64,000 nucleotides of DNA, taken from Planctomycetota bacterium (GTDB lineage Bacteria; Planctomycetota; UBA1135; UBA2386). This document shows, in pieces, positions 1 through 8,154 of the stretch (positions are counted from its first letter, which is position 1; each line of letters begins with the position of its first letter). The notes under the pieces were generated by a model. The model did not search any database. It was not told where the DNA came from and saw nothing but the letters and a program-made list of their open reading frames with translations. A program made the position numbers and the translations under genes. The stretch is taken from contig JADJWQ010000001.1 in assembly GCA_016716265.1 (NCBI GenBank), forward strand, positions 2,728,001 through 2,792,000, given 5' to 3'.

Positions 1-59
1 CCCCGAACCCCTCATGTAGAAGCCGTGATGTAAAAATCGTGCCAGGTACCGATCGGAAG

Positions 60-1088
60 TCAGCGCTTCCAGGCGGGGCGGAAGGAGAGGCCGAGGGTGA
101 GGATGCGCTGGATCAGGGGCTCGTACGGGAGGCCGGCGAGCTCGGCGGCCTCGGCGAAGTCCTCGCCGAAGCACAGGTCGGGGTTGGGATTCGCCTCGAG
201 CACGTGCACGCGGCCGGCGGCGTCCATGCGCATGTCGACGCGCGCGAAGCCCGACAGCTCGAGCGCGCGGTAGGTGCGGCGGACGAGGCGCTGGACGGCC
301 TGGGCAGCCCCCGGCGCCAGGTCGGCGGCCGGTCCGGTGTGCAGCCCGATCCGCGCCTGGTAGCTCCAATCGGTCTTCACACGCTGCGTGGCGATCGGCC
401 GCGCGCCATTCGGCAGGTTGTCGAAGAACAGCTCCCAGACGGGCAGCGTCGTGAGCCGGCGGTTGCCGAGCACGCCGACCGTGAGCTCGCGCCCTTCGAT
501 GTACTCCTCGGCGATCGCATCGTGCTCGATCCGCTCGTGCACGAAGCGGACGCGCTCCCGAAGCGCGTCGACGTCGCGGACGATCGAGGCCTGCGCGATG
601 CCGAGCGACGCGTGCTCGGCCAGCGTCTTGACGATCATCGGGAACTGCAGCCGCTTCGGCGGTGGCCGGAACGCCTCGTGACGCGGGTAGACGTGGAAGC
701 CGGGGGTCCGGATGCGGTGCCAGGCGAGCACCTTCTTCGACAGCCCCTTGTCGTTGGCGAGCAGCAGCCCGCGCGGATTGGCGCCGGTGTAGGGCGTCTT
801 CAGCAGCTCGAGGAAGCTGACGACGTGGGCGTCGTAGATCGCGATGTCGTGGAACCAGCGCAGCAGATTGAACGCGATGTGCGGCCGGAACTCCTCGATC
901 GCCTGGCGGATCGGCGCCAGCTCGTCCGCGACACCGAGCATCTCCACCTGGTGCCCCAGCGTCTCCAGCGCATGCACGACGTCGTACTCGACCTTGAACG
1001 GGTTGATCTGGTCGTCGGTCAGCCCGTCGAGGGACCGCGGCGGCAGGAACTCGCGGTGCATCAGCGCCAGCACGCGAAGCCGCCTCAT
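60..1088 (-). CDS. ATP-grasp ligase, D-alanine-D-alanine ligase-like
   Basis: A 342-residue protein of the ATP-grasp superfamily, resembling D-alanine-D-alanine ligases, which join a carboxylate to an amine through an acyl-phosphate. Seen in the sequence: an N-terminal Rossmann-like part (VEYDVVHALETLGH), the central YTGANPRGL-LANDKGLSKKVL segment typical of Ddl-type proteins, the FPMIVKTLAEHASLGI ATP-binding loop, EEYIEGREL, and the C-terminal metal-binding VDMRMD and VLEANPNPDL motifs. The ATG start overlaps the stop of the upstream peptidase gene (ATGA), so the two are probably translationally coupled. Pairing with a zinc peptidase suggests peptide or cell-wall-like amide chemistry rather than the housekeeping Ddl, but the substrate cannot be read from sequence. 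The ATP-grasp call is firm; the ligase specificity is not. Confidence 0.85.
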   Translation of the reverse strand: MRRLRVLALMHREFLPPRSLDGLTDDQINPFKVEYDVVHALETLGHQVEMLGVADELAPIRQAIEEFRPHIAFNLLRWFHDIAIYDAHVVSFLELLKTPYTGANPRGLLLANDKGLSKKVLAWHRIRTPGFHVYPRHEAFRPPPKRLQFPMIVKTLAEHASLGIAQASIVRDVDALRERVRFVHERIEHDAIAEEYIEGRELTVGVLGNRRLTTLPVWELFFDNLPNGARPIATQRVKTDWSYQARIGLHTGPAADLAPGAAQAVQRLVRRTYRALELSGFARVDMRMDAAGRVHVLEANPNPDLCFGEDFAEAAELAGLPYEPLIQRILTLGLSFRPAWKR

Positions 1089-2131
1089 CGCATGTACTCC
1101 GTCCGTCCGCCGCTGCGGAGGAAGCGCATCGTCAATGCTGTCACCAGCACGGCGACGTCGGTGCGCGCATCCGCCTCGCGTTCGTGCAGGTAGAGCCCGA
1201 GCTCGCGACACCGCAGCGTGAGCGCCTTCAACATCTGATCGACGACGTAGCGATGCTGACCCGACAGCTCGGCGATCCGGCTGCGCAACCGCTGCCGGTT
1301 CGCGCGCAGGAAGACGTCGGCGCGCCGGGCACTCCTGCGGTGCCGGGTCGCGAACACCCGCAGCAGGAGCCGGTCGTAGGCGGTCGCCGCGTCTCGCGAG
1401 TACTGGGCCTTCTTGGTCTCGTAGTACTCGCGCAGCGTGATCCGGACCGTCTGGAGGGAGTCCGGCCGCGCCCGGCTGCGCACGAGCGGCGCGCGGTCGC
1501 GCAGCGCGGTCATCACGCGATCGATGTAGTCGAGCTTCCGCAATGCCGGCCAGTCGCGATACGCCTGCCGCCACTGGCTGCGCGGCGTCAGCCAGACGGC
1601 GAAGGTCTCGGCGAAGTCCTCCAGCGGATGGCTCTGCGCATACCACTGGTCGAGGTGCTGCACGTGCTCGCGGCTGGCCGGGCGTGGCGCGTACCAGTCG
1701 CGGTACGGCGATCCCGGGCTGCCGAACGTCTCCCGGAACGAGCGCCGCCGCCGCAGCCGGTAGGCATTGTCGATCGCGTGACCCGTCTCGTGACGCAGGA
1801 GCTTCAGACAATCGACGTGGCCACCGCCCTCGACCTCGAGCATCTGGGCGTGCTCGAGCCGGGCGAGCCGCGGATGCGCCAGATAGAACGGCATCGCGAA
1901 ACCGAGCACGCCATCCGGCGTGAACCAGTCGGTCGACAGCCAGACGTGGGGCCGGAACCGCAGACCGGCACGCTCGAGGTCCGCGTACAGCCGCTCGACG
2001 CGCCGGCCGACCGCGGTGCCCTCGACGCGCAGGTCGAGGTCCTGGATCCGGACGTCGAGCAGCTCGTCCTGCGACAGCGCGCTCCACCAGGGGCCGCGTT
2101 GCCGCCGGCGCGGTCGACCGGAGACACCCAT
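1085..2131 (-). CDS. Putative zinc-binding metallopeptidase
   Basis: A 348-residue protein with a clear zinc-peptidase active site, LRHETGHAIDNAY (HExxH). A downstream HPLEDFAETFAVWL segment probably supplies the third ligand. It resembles the Peptidase_Mx group of putative zinc peptidases, often found beside ATP-grasp ligases. No signal peptide is evident, so it is likely cytoplasmic. The C-terminal third is helical and basic with no recognised domain. I chose the ATG at 2131 (MGVSG...), because the reading frame extends upstream only through Arg/Pro-rich low-complexity sequence; a start at 2218 remains possible. The gene ends in a 4-nt overlap with the ligase. Inference: the pair makes and trims, or imports and remodels, a peptide-like molecule. 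Confidence 0.75.
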   Translation of the reverse strand: MGVSGRPRRRQRGPWWSALSQDELLDVRIQDLDLRVEGTAVGRRVERLYADLERAGLRFRPHVWLSTDWFTPDGVLGFAMPFYLAHPRLARLEHAQMLEVEGGGHVDCLKLLRHETGHAIDNAYRLRRRRSFRETFGSPGSPYRDWYAPRPASREHVQHLDQWYAQSHPLEDFAETFAVWLTPRSQWRQAYRDWPALRKLDYIDRVMTALRDRAPLVRSRARPDSLQTVRITLREYYETKKAQYSRDAATAYDRLLLRVFATRHRRSARRADVFLRANRQRLRSRIAELSGQHRYVVDQMLKALTLRCRELGLYLHEREADARTDVAVLVTALTMRFLRSGGRTEYMR

Positions 2132-2266
2132 GCCTCGCGAGGCTACCGCGGGCGCCGGCCGAAGGAACCCACGACCGCCGACCCGATCCGCGCCCGGACG
2201 CGCGGTGGAATGGCGCAAGCCACGGCGCTAGCCTGCGGCTGGTCTTCCCGCTTCGCCGCTCCCGCG

Positions 2267-3346
2267 ATGATGCTCAATCCCCTCCGCCATCTCGCCGCCG
2301 GAATCCTGGCCGCCGGACTCCTGGCTGTCAGACTCCTGGCTGTCAGACTCGTGGCTGTCGGACTCGTGGCTGTCGGACTCGTGACCATGCTGTCGGCCTG
2401 CGGTGACTCCAGCGGCGGCGCCGCGGACGGCAGCCGCGGCTCGGCTGGCTCCGGCGCCCGCCCCGACGGCACCCTGCGCCTCGCCGTGATCCCGAAGGGC
2501 ACCACGCACGAGTTCTGGCAGTCGATCGAGGAGGGCGCACGCCGCGCGGCCGACGCGGCCGGCGTCGAGATCGTGTGGCGCGGACCGCTGAAGGAGAACG
2601 ACCGCGCCGCGCAGATCGAGATCGTCCAGCAATTCGTCACGCAGGGCGTCGACGGCATCGCATTGGCGCCTCTCGACGCCCAGGCGCTGGTGCTGCCGGT
2701 CGCGCTGGCGAAGGACCGCAACATCCCGGTCGTGATCTTCGACTCCGGTCTGAGGGGCACGCCCGGCGCCGACTTCGCGAGCTTCGTCGCGACCGACAAT
2801 CTGGAGGGCGGCCGCATGGCCGCTCGCGAGCTCGCCCGCCAGATGGGCGAGGAGGGCCCGGTCGTCGTGCTGCGCTACCAGGTCGGCTCGGCGAGCACCG
2901 ACGATCGTGAGCGCGGCTTCCTCGAGACCATCGCCGGCTATCCGCGCATCGAGGTGATCTCCAGCGACCAGTACGGTGGAGCGAGCATCGCGACCGCGAA
3001 GCAGAAGGCCCTGAACATGCTCGACGTGCTGCGCCGCGCGAAGGGCATCTTCACGCCGAACGAATCGGTCACGGTCGGCATGCTGCGCACGCTGCAGCAG
3101 GAGAACCTCGTGGAGGGCCGCACGTTCGTGGGCTTCGACTCGTCGACCGTGCTCGCGCAGGCGCTGCGCGACGGCGAGATCGACGCACTCGTGCTGCAGG
3201 ATCCCGTCGACATGGGCGCCCGCGCGGTGGAGACGCTCGTGCGCGCGGTGCGCGGCGAGCCCGTCGAGTCGCACATCGACACCACCGTCGCGCTGGCGAC
3301 GCGCGACAACCTCGACGATCCGACCATCGCCCGCCTTCTGCGCTGA
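2267..3346 (+). CDS. Sugar ABC transporter substrate-binding lipoprotein
   Basis: A 359-residue periplasmic-binding protein of the ribose/galactose type (Peripla_BP_4), the solute receptor of the ABC importer encoded by the next two genes. The N-terminus is a lipoprotein signal peptide ending in a lipobox (LSAC, Cys about residue 45). The mature protein carries typical motifs: AVIPKGTTHEFW, EIVQQFVTQGVDGIALAPLD, IPVVIFDSG, FVATDNLEGGRMAA, IFTPNESVTVGML and FVGFDSS. The start is the first of two ATGs (ATGATG). The hydrophobic core is unusually long because it is built from a 15-bp tandem repeat (separate entry). Only 12 bases separate it from the ATPase gene, so the three transporter genes form an operon. 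The ligand is unknown; the downstream tagaturonate-epimerase-like gene makes a uronate or related sugar acid plausible. Confidence 0.92.
   Translation: MMLNPLRHLAAGILAAGLLAVRLLAVRLVAVGLVAVGLVTMLSACGDSSGGAADGSRGSAGSGARPDGTLRLAVIPKGTTHEFWQSIEEGARRAADAAGVEIVWRGPLKENDRAAQIEIVQQFVTQGVDGIALAPLDAQALVLPVALAKDRNIPVVIFDSGLRGTPGADFASFVATDNLEGGRMAARELARQMGEEGPVVVLRYQVGSASTDDRERGFLETIAGYPRIEVISSDQYGGASIATAKQKALNMLDVLRRAKGIFTPNESVTVGMLRTLQQENLVEGRTFVGFDSSTVLAQALRDGEIDALVLQDPVDMGARAVETLVRAVRGEPVESHIDTTVALATRDNLDDPTIARLLR
2301..2375 (+). repeat. 15-bp tandem repeat inside signal-peptide coding sequence
   Basis: Five 15-bp units run head to tail: one divergent unit at 2301-2315, two identical units at 2316-2345 (gactcctggctgtca) and two identical units at 2346-2375 (gactcgtggctgtcg). 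A partial sixth follows. Each unit encodes five residues (GLLAV, RLLAV, RLVAV, GLVAV), so copy-number change lengthens or shortens the hydrophobic core of the lipoprotein signal peptide without a frameshift. Confidence 0.9.
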
Positions 3347-3358
3347 GGCGCGGCCCGT

Positions 3359-4867
3359 TTGGCGACCCTCCCCGCCGAGACCCCGCGCCTGCGCGTGCGC
3401 GGGCTGTGCAAGCGCTTCGGCCCGACGCTCGCGCTCGCCGGCGTCGATCTGGAGGTCGCCGCCGGCGAGGTCCACGTGCTGCTCGGCGAGAACGGCGCCG
3501 GCAAGAGCACGCTGCTCGGCATCCTGGCGGGCGTGCTGCGCCCCGACGCCGGCCGCATGGAGCACGACGGTGCGCCGTGGGCGCCGACCGACCCTGCCGC
3601 GGCGCGCCACGCTGGGCTCGCGATGATCCACCAGGAGCTCGCGCTCGCGCCGCACCTGACGGTCGCCGAGAACGTGCTGCTCGGCGCGGAGCCGGTGCGC
3701 GGCCCGTTCCTGCGCCGGACCGCGATGCGCGCCGCGGTGCGGGACGCGCTGCGCCGCGTCGGCCGGCCCGAGCTCCCGGTCGACGCCCCGGTCGGCCGCC
3801 TGCCGATCGCCGACCGCCAGCTCGTCGAGATCGCGCGGGCGGTCGCCCTCGGCGCCCGCATCATCGTGCTCGACGAGCCGACCAGCAGCCTCGGCCGCGA
3901 CGACGTCGAGGCGCTGTTCCGGTTGATCGGCGAGCTGCGCGACGACGGCTGCTCGGTCATCTACGTGTCGCACTTCCTGGAGGAGGCGCGCCGCATCGGC
4001 GACCGCTACACGGTGCTGCGCGACGGCAGCTCGGTCGCGTCGGGTGCGCTGGGCGACGTGACGCAGGACGAGCTCGTCGCCGCGATGGTCGGCCGCGAGG
4101 TCGGCGACCTCTACCCCCGCTCGAAGCGCAGCGCCGGCGAAGCGGTGCTGCGGGTCGACGGACTGGTCGGCGAGCCGCTGCCGCACGACGCGTCGCTCGA
4201 GCTGCACCGCGGCGAGGTGCTCGGCATCGCCGGGCTGGTCGGCGCGGGGCGCACGGAGCTGCTGCGCGCGCTATTCGGCCTCGCGCCGGTGCGCAGCGGT
4301 GCGATCCGCATCGGCGTGCATCACGGCCCCGCGTCGCCGGCCCTGCGGTGGCAGCAGGGCGCCGGCATGGTCAGCGAGGATCGCAAGGGCGAGGGCCTCG
4401 CGCTCGGCATGTCGGTCGCCGAGAACCTGGCGCTCGCCCGGCTGCCGCGCTGGCTGACGCGGTCGGGCCTCGCGCGCGACACCGAGCCGTTCGCCAGGCG
4501 ACTGGCGGTGCGCTGCGCGTCGCTGCACCAGCCGGTGCGCGCGCTGTCGGGTGGCAACCAGCAGAAGATCGCCGTCGCGCGATTGCTGCATGCCGACGTC
4601 GACGTGCTGCTGCTCGACGAGCCGACGCGCGGTGTCGACGTCGGCGCGCGCGCCGCGATCTACGCGGCGATCGACGACCTCGCGACCGGCCGCGATGGCC
4701 GCCCGCCGCGGGCCGTGCTGGTCGTCTCCAGCTATCTCCCCGAGCTGCTCGGGACCTGCGACCGCATCGCCGTCATGGCGCGCGGGCGCCTCGGTCCGGC
4801 GCGCCCGGTCGCCACCCTCGACGAGCACGCGATCCTGCTCGAAGCCTCGTCCTCGCCGTCACGATGA
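3359..4867 (+). CDS. Sugar ABC transporter ATP-binding protein (double NBD)
   Basis: A 502-residue RbsA/MglA-type ATPase with two fused nucleotide-binding domains, which energises import of the ligand bound by the upstream lipoprotein. The N-terminal domain has Walker A GENGAGKST (about residue 43) and Walker B IIVLDEPTSSL. The C-terminal domain has a degenerate Walker A-like GLVGAGRTELL, signature LSGGNQQKIAVARLL and Walker B VLLLDEPTRGVD. One intact and one degenerate site is normal for this family. The start is TTG at 3359, 12 bases after the binding-protein stop; there is no better start because the next in-frame candidates would cut into the first strand of the domain. The stop overlaps the permease ATG by 4 nt, indicating translational coupling. 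Confidence 0.95.
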   Translation: MATLPAETPRLRVRGLCKRFGPTLALAGVDLEVAAGEVHVLLGENGAGKSTLLGILAGVLRPDAGRMEHDGAPWAPTDPAAARHAGLAMIHQELALAPHLTVAENVLLGAEPVRGPFLRRTAMRAAVRDALRRVGRPELPVDAPVGRLPIADRQLVEIARAVALGARIIVLDEPTSSLGRDDVEALFRLIGELRDDGCSVIYVSHFLEEARRIGDRYTVLRDGSSVASGALGDVTQDELVAAMVGREVGDLYPRSKRSAGEAVLRVDGLVGEPLPHDASLELHRGEVLGIAGLVGAGRTELLRALFGLAPVRSGAIRIGVHHGPASPALRWQQGAGMVSEDRKGEGLALGMSVAENLALARLPRWLTRSGLARDTEPFARRLAVRCASLHQPVRALSGGNQQKIAVARLLHADVDVLLLDEPTRGVDVGARAAIYAAIDDLATGRDGRPPRAVLVVSSYLPELLGTCDRIAVMARGRLGPARPVATLDEHAILLEASSSPSR

Positions 4868-6123
4868 GCCCCTCGACGACTGCCACGGTCCAGACCTGGC
4901 TGGCGCGGCTCGGCCCCGCGCTCGGCCTGATCGCGGTCTGGCTGCTGTTCTGGGTCCTCGCTCCGCAGGGCTTCGTGGCCTGGGAGAACCAGCGGCTGAT
5001 GCTGCTGCAGACCGCGATCGTCGGCACCGCCGCGGTCGGCGCGACGCTCGTGATCATCGCCGGCGGCATCGACCTGTCGGTCGGCTCGGCGATCGCGCTC
5101 GGGACCGTCGTCGTCGCAGGTCTGCTGCGCGACGGCTGCGCGGCGTGGGTCGCCGGCCTCGCCGGCGTGCTGGCCGGCGGCACGATCGGGCTGACGATCG
5201 GCGCGCTCGTCGTCGGTCGCGTGCTGCAGGTCGCCGCCCTGGTGCCCGGGCTGCTCGTCGCCTGGGTGCGCACCGGCTCGCTGACGCTCGTCGCGGTCAC
5301 GGTGTTCGCGACCGCGCTCGCGGCGCTCGGGCTGCTGGCCCCGGGTCTGCGCGCGCGCGGCCGCGCGGCCGTGACGGCGGCGAGCCTCGCGGCCGGATTC
5401 GGGGCCGGCTGGCTCATGGCCGGCACGGCCGCGGGAGCCGAGGTCGCGCTCGGTACCGGCATCGCCGCCGCCGGCGCGCTCGCCACCGCACGCATCCGGC
5501 TGCGCGTGCCGCTGTCGCCGTTCATCGTCACGCTGGCGATGTGGGGCGCCCTGCGCGGCATCGCGAAGGGGCTCGGCGACAACCAGCCGGTCTACGTCGA
5601 AGGGAAGCCGTGGCTGCTCGAGCTGATGCGCCACGGCGATTCCGGTCTGCGCGCGGTCGCCGCGCCGGGCGTCTGGCTGATGCTGGCGCTCGCGGTGCTC
5701 GCGGGCGCCGGGCTGCTCTGCACGCGGTTCGGCCGACACGTCGTCGCGATCGGCTCGAGCGAGCAGACCGCGCGGCTGTGCGGCGTGCCGGTCGAGGGTC
5801 GCAAGGTCGCGATCTACGCCCTCGCCAGCGGCTGCGCCGGGCTCGCAGCGGTCCTGCAGTTCGCCTTCCTGGGCATGGGCGATCCGACCACCGCGGAGGG
5901 CTACGAGCTGCGCGTGATCGCCGCCGTCGTCATCGGCGGCGCGAGCCTGACCGGGGGCGTCGGCTCGATCGCCGGCACGCTGGTCGGCGCGCTGATCATG
6001 ACGGTCGTCGACAACGGCTGCACGCGGCTCGGCCTGGAGAACTGGGTGCAGGAGATCGTCACCGGTGTCATCATCCTGGCGGCAGTCGCCGTCGACACGC
6101 TCCGCAACCGCGGCGCGCGCTGA
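4864..6123 (+). CDS. Sugar ABC transporter permease with an internal insertion
   Basis: A 419-residue inner-membrane permease of the RbsC/XylH type (BPD_transp_2), forming the translocation channel of the importer. Family motifs are present: LVIIAGGIDLSVGSAIALG near residue 65, PLSPFIVTLAMWGALRGIAKG near 220, then GRHVVAIGSSEQTARLCGVPV, IGGASLTGGVGSIAGTLVGALI and the hydrophobic C-terminus. Family members are usually about 320 residues; this one has roughly 100 extra residues between the DLSVGS motif and PFIVTLAM. The extra part is hydrophobic and Ala/Gly-rich with several possible membrane spans. The ATG overlaps the ATPase stop. The reading frame stays open far upstream, but that part is antisense-like low-complexity sequence and is excluded. 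Confidence 0.92.
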   Translation: MSPSTTATVQTWLARLGPALGLIAVWLLFWVLAPQGFVAWENQRLMLLQTAIVGTAAVGATLVIIAGGIDLSVGSAIALGTVVVAGLLRDGCAAWVAGLAGVLAGGTIGLTIGALVVGRVLQVAALVPGLLVAWVRTGSLTLVAVTVFATALAALGLLAPGLRARGRAAVTAASLAAGFGAGWLMAGTAAGAEVALGTGIAAAGALATARIRLRVPLSPFIVTLAMWGALRGIAKGLGDNQPVYVEGKPWLLELMRHGDSGLRAVAAPGVWLMLALAVLAGAGLLCTRFGRHVVAIGSSEQTARLCGVPVEGRKVAIYALASGCAGLAAVLQFAFLGMGDPTTAEGYELRVIAAVVIGGASLTGGVGSIAGTLVGALIMTVVDNGCTRLGLENWVQEIVTGVIILAAVAVDTLRNRGAR

Positions 6124-6159
6124 CGCAGCAGCGCGCCATGGCATCCCCGAGACACAGCG

Positions 6160-7434
6160 ATGCGCACGATCGGGCTCGAACCGAGCTTCGGCTTCGGTGA
6201 CCGGACCGGGCTGGCGACCGCCGGCCACGTTGCCGCCTGGCACGCGGCGGGCAGCGGCCTCGTCCCGGTGTTCGCCCAGCAGTCGATCCGCGAGATGGAC
6301 CGCACCGGCCGCTCCCCGGACGACGTGCTGCGGGACGCCGAGCGCGGCTTGCGGGCCGCCGGCGAGCGGCCCGAGGTCAGCGGCGCCGACGCCGACCACC
6401 TGAAGACCGCGGCCGACATCGCGGTGACGGTCGCCGCCGGCTTCCGCACGTTCACACTCGACCCGTCCGACCACGTCCCCGCCGACATCGAGCGCACCGA
6501 CGCGGCAGGGCTCCGCGCCCGGCTGCGCGCGCACGGCGAATCGGAGCGCTGGTTCGAGCAGTTCCGCGGCCGCGAGGTGCGGCTCGACAACGGCACCGTG
6601 CTCAGATTCGACGACGGCGCCTGCGCACGCGCGCTGGCGCGACTCGGCCGGGCGATCCGCCACGTGATCGACCTCGGCGCGGCGCTGGCCGCCGCGCACG
6701 ACCGGCTCGGCGATCCGCGGCGCGCTTTCGAGATCGAGGTCAGCGTCGACGAGACCGCGACGCCGACGACGCTCGTCGAGCACTGGATCGTCGCGTCGCT
6801 GTGCCTCGAGCACGGGCTGCCGCTGATCGCGATCGCGCCACGCCTGCCCGGCGCGTTCGAGAAGGCGGTCGACCATCGCGGAGATCGCGCGACGCTCGAG
6901 CGCGCCGTGCACGACCACGCCGCCGTCGCGCGCGCGCTCGGCGGCCACAAGCTCAGCCTGCACTCGGGCTCGGACAAGCTGTCGGTCTACGGGCTGCTCG
7001 CCACGGCGACGCGCGGCCACTTCCACGTGAAGACCGCCGGCACGAGCTGGCTCGAAGCCCTGCGCGTCGTCGCCCGCCGCGATCCGCAGCTGTTCGTGCG
7101 CATCGTGCGCTTCGCCCGCGAGCGCTACGCCGAGGCCCGGCGGAGCTACGAGCTGTCGGCAGACCTCGCCGACGTACCGCCCCCGGACGAGGTGGACGAC
7201 GCCCGGACCCTCGAGGCCATCTATCTCGGCGACTGGGCTCGCGTCCCTCCCGGCCGCGGCTTCACGACGCCCGGACGCCAGCTCGTCCATTGCACGTACG
7301 GCCACGTATGGTGCGACGCGACGCTCGGCCCCGCCGTGCGCGCATTGCTCGAAGCCGAGCAGTCACTGCACCACGAGCTGCTCGCCGAGCACTTCACGCG
7401 CCACCTCGCGCCCCTGACCGCGGCGCTGCGGTGA
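6160..7434 (+). CDS. Tagaturonate epimerase-like protein (UxaE family)
   Basis: A 424-residue protein resembling the UxaE/tagaturonate epimerase family, which interconverts tagaturonate and fructuronate and so links galacturonate catabolism to the glucuronate route. Characteristic stretches are MRTIGLEPSFGFGDRTGLAT at the N-terminus, SADADHLKTAAD-like (GADADHLKTAADI), FEIEVSVDETATPTT, LSLHSGSDKLSVYGLL and FHVKTAGTSWLEALRVVA. The HSGSDK and HVKTAG segments look like the sugar-phosphate/metal site region. It lies 36 bases after the sugar-permease gene in the same direction and its stop overlaps the next gene (GTGA), so it belongs to the transporter operon. This is the best hint that the imported ligand is a uronate or related acid. 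Family call is good; exact epimer pair is inferred. Confidence 0.8.
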   Translation: MRTIGLEPSFGFGDRTGLATAGHVAAWHAAGSGLVPVFAQQSIREMDRTGRSPDDVLRDAERGLRAAGERPEVSGADADHLKTAADIAVTVAAGFRTFTLDPSDHVPADIERTDAAGLRARLRAHGESERWFEQFRGREVRLDNGTVLRFDDGACARALARLGRAIRHVIDLGAALAAAHDRLGDPRRAFEIEVSVDETATPTTLVEHWIVASLCLEHGLPLIAIAPRLPGAFEKAVDHRGDRATLERAVHDHAAVARALGGHKLSLHSGSDKLSVYGLLATATRGHFHVKTAGTSWLEALRVVARRDPQLFVRIVRFARERYAEARRSYELSADLADVPPPDEVDDARTLEAIYLGDWARVPPGRGFTTPGRQLVHCTYGHVWCDATLGPAVRALLEAEQSLHHELLAEHFTRHLAPLTAALR

Positions 7435-8066
7435 GCGCCTCGCCGGAGGCCGCATTGAGCGCCCTGCGAGCGGCGCTCGCGGCGGTGCCGAGCGGCTTCG
7501 ACGCACCGACGGCGGACCGCGCCGCCGTCGACGCCGCGGCCGGCCCGGGTGCCGCGACCTACGGCGAGCTCGCGGAAGCGGCGTTCCTGAAGCTGCTCCG
7601 CTGGCTGGCACCCGGCCCCGACGACGCGCTGTACGACCTCGGCTCCGGCACCGGCCTGTTGGTCTGGCTGGCGGCGCTCACGACGCGGGTCGGCCGCGCG
7701 GTCGGGATCGAGCTGTCCGCCTTCCGCCACGCCGCGGCGCTCGCCATCCGCGCGCGGCTCCGCCGCGAGCTCGGCCTCGGCGCCATCGCCGCCGTCGAGC
7801 TGCGCAACGAGGACCTCCGCACGACCGCGCTGGGCGACGCGACGATCGTGTTCGCGGCCTCCACCTGCTTCCCCGACCCGCTGCTCGCGGCCCTCGCCCG
7901 CCGCCTCGGCGGTGGCGCGGCCCCGCGCCTCCGCACGCTGATCTCGACCCGCCCGCTGCCGCAGCCCTGGGACCGCGCGCTGCCCGCGCGCGGCACGCTG
8001 CACGTACCTGCGACGTGGGCGCCACGGGTGCGGTTGTACGTGCACGCCGGACCGCGACCCCGCTGA
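7431..8066 (+). CDS. Class I SAM-dependent methyltransferase
   Basis: A 211-residue protein starting at a GTG that overlaps the stop of the epimerase-like gene (GTGA). The SAM-binding glycine-rich loop is clear: DALYDLGSGTGLLVWLAA around residue 65, followed by VGIELSAFRHAAAL (acidic residue at the end of strand 2) and the strand-4 region ATIVFAASTCFPDPLL in place of a DPPY-like motif. The overall pattern is closest to histone-methyltransferase-like (DOT1-type) SAM domains of bacteria, which often act on unknown substrates. Translational coupling puts it in the sugar operon, although a methyltransferase has no obvious place in uronate catabolism. Substrate unknown. Confidence 0.8.
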   Translation: MSASPEAALSALRAALAAVPSGFDAPTADRAAVDAAAGPGAATYGELAEAAFLKLLRWLAPGPDDALYDLGSGTGLLVWLAALTTRVGRAVGIELSAFRHAAALAIRARLRRELGLGAIAAVELRNEDLRTTALGDATIVFAASTCFPDPLLAALARRLGGGAAPRLRTLISTRPLPQPWDRALPARGTLHVPATWAPRVRLYVHAGPRPR

Positions 8067-8154
8067 TGCGGGACGCGGGCCCGACGAACGGTTCGACGCG
8101 GGTCTACGATCCCTGCTTCGCGGCCCGCCTCGCACCCCGACCGCCGCACCCGCG

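Noticed and set aside
39..2231. Plus-strand frames over the ATP-grasp and peptidase genes
   Set aside because: Shadow frames of high-GC coding sequence; they lack domain motifs and oppose two clearly recognisable genes.
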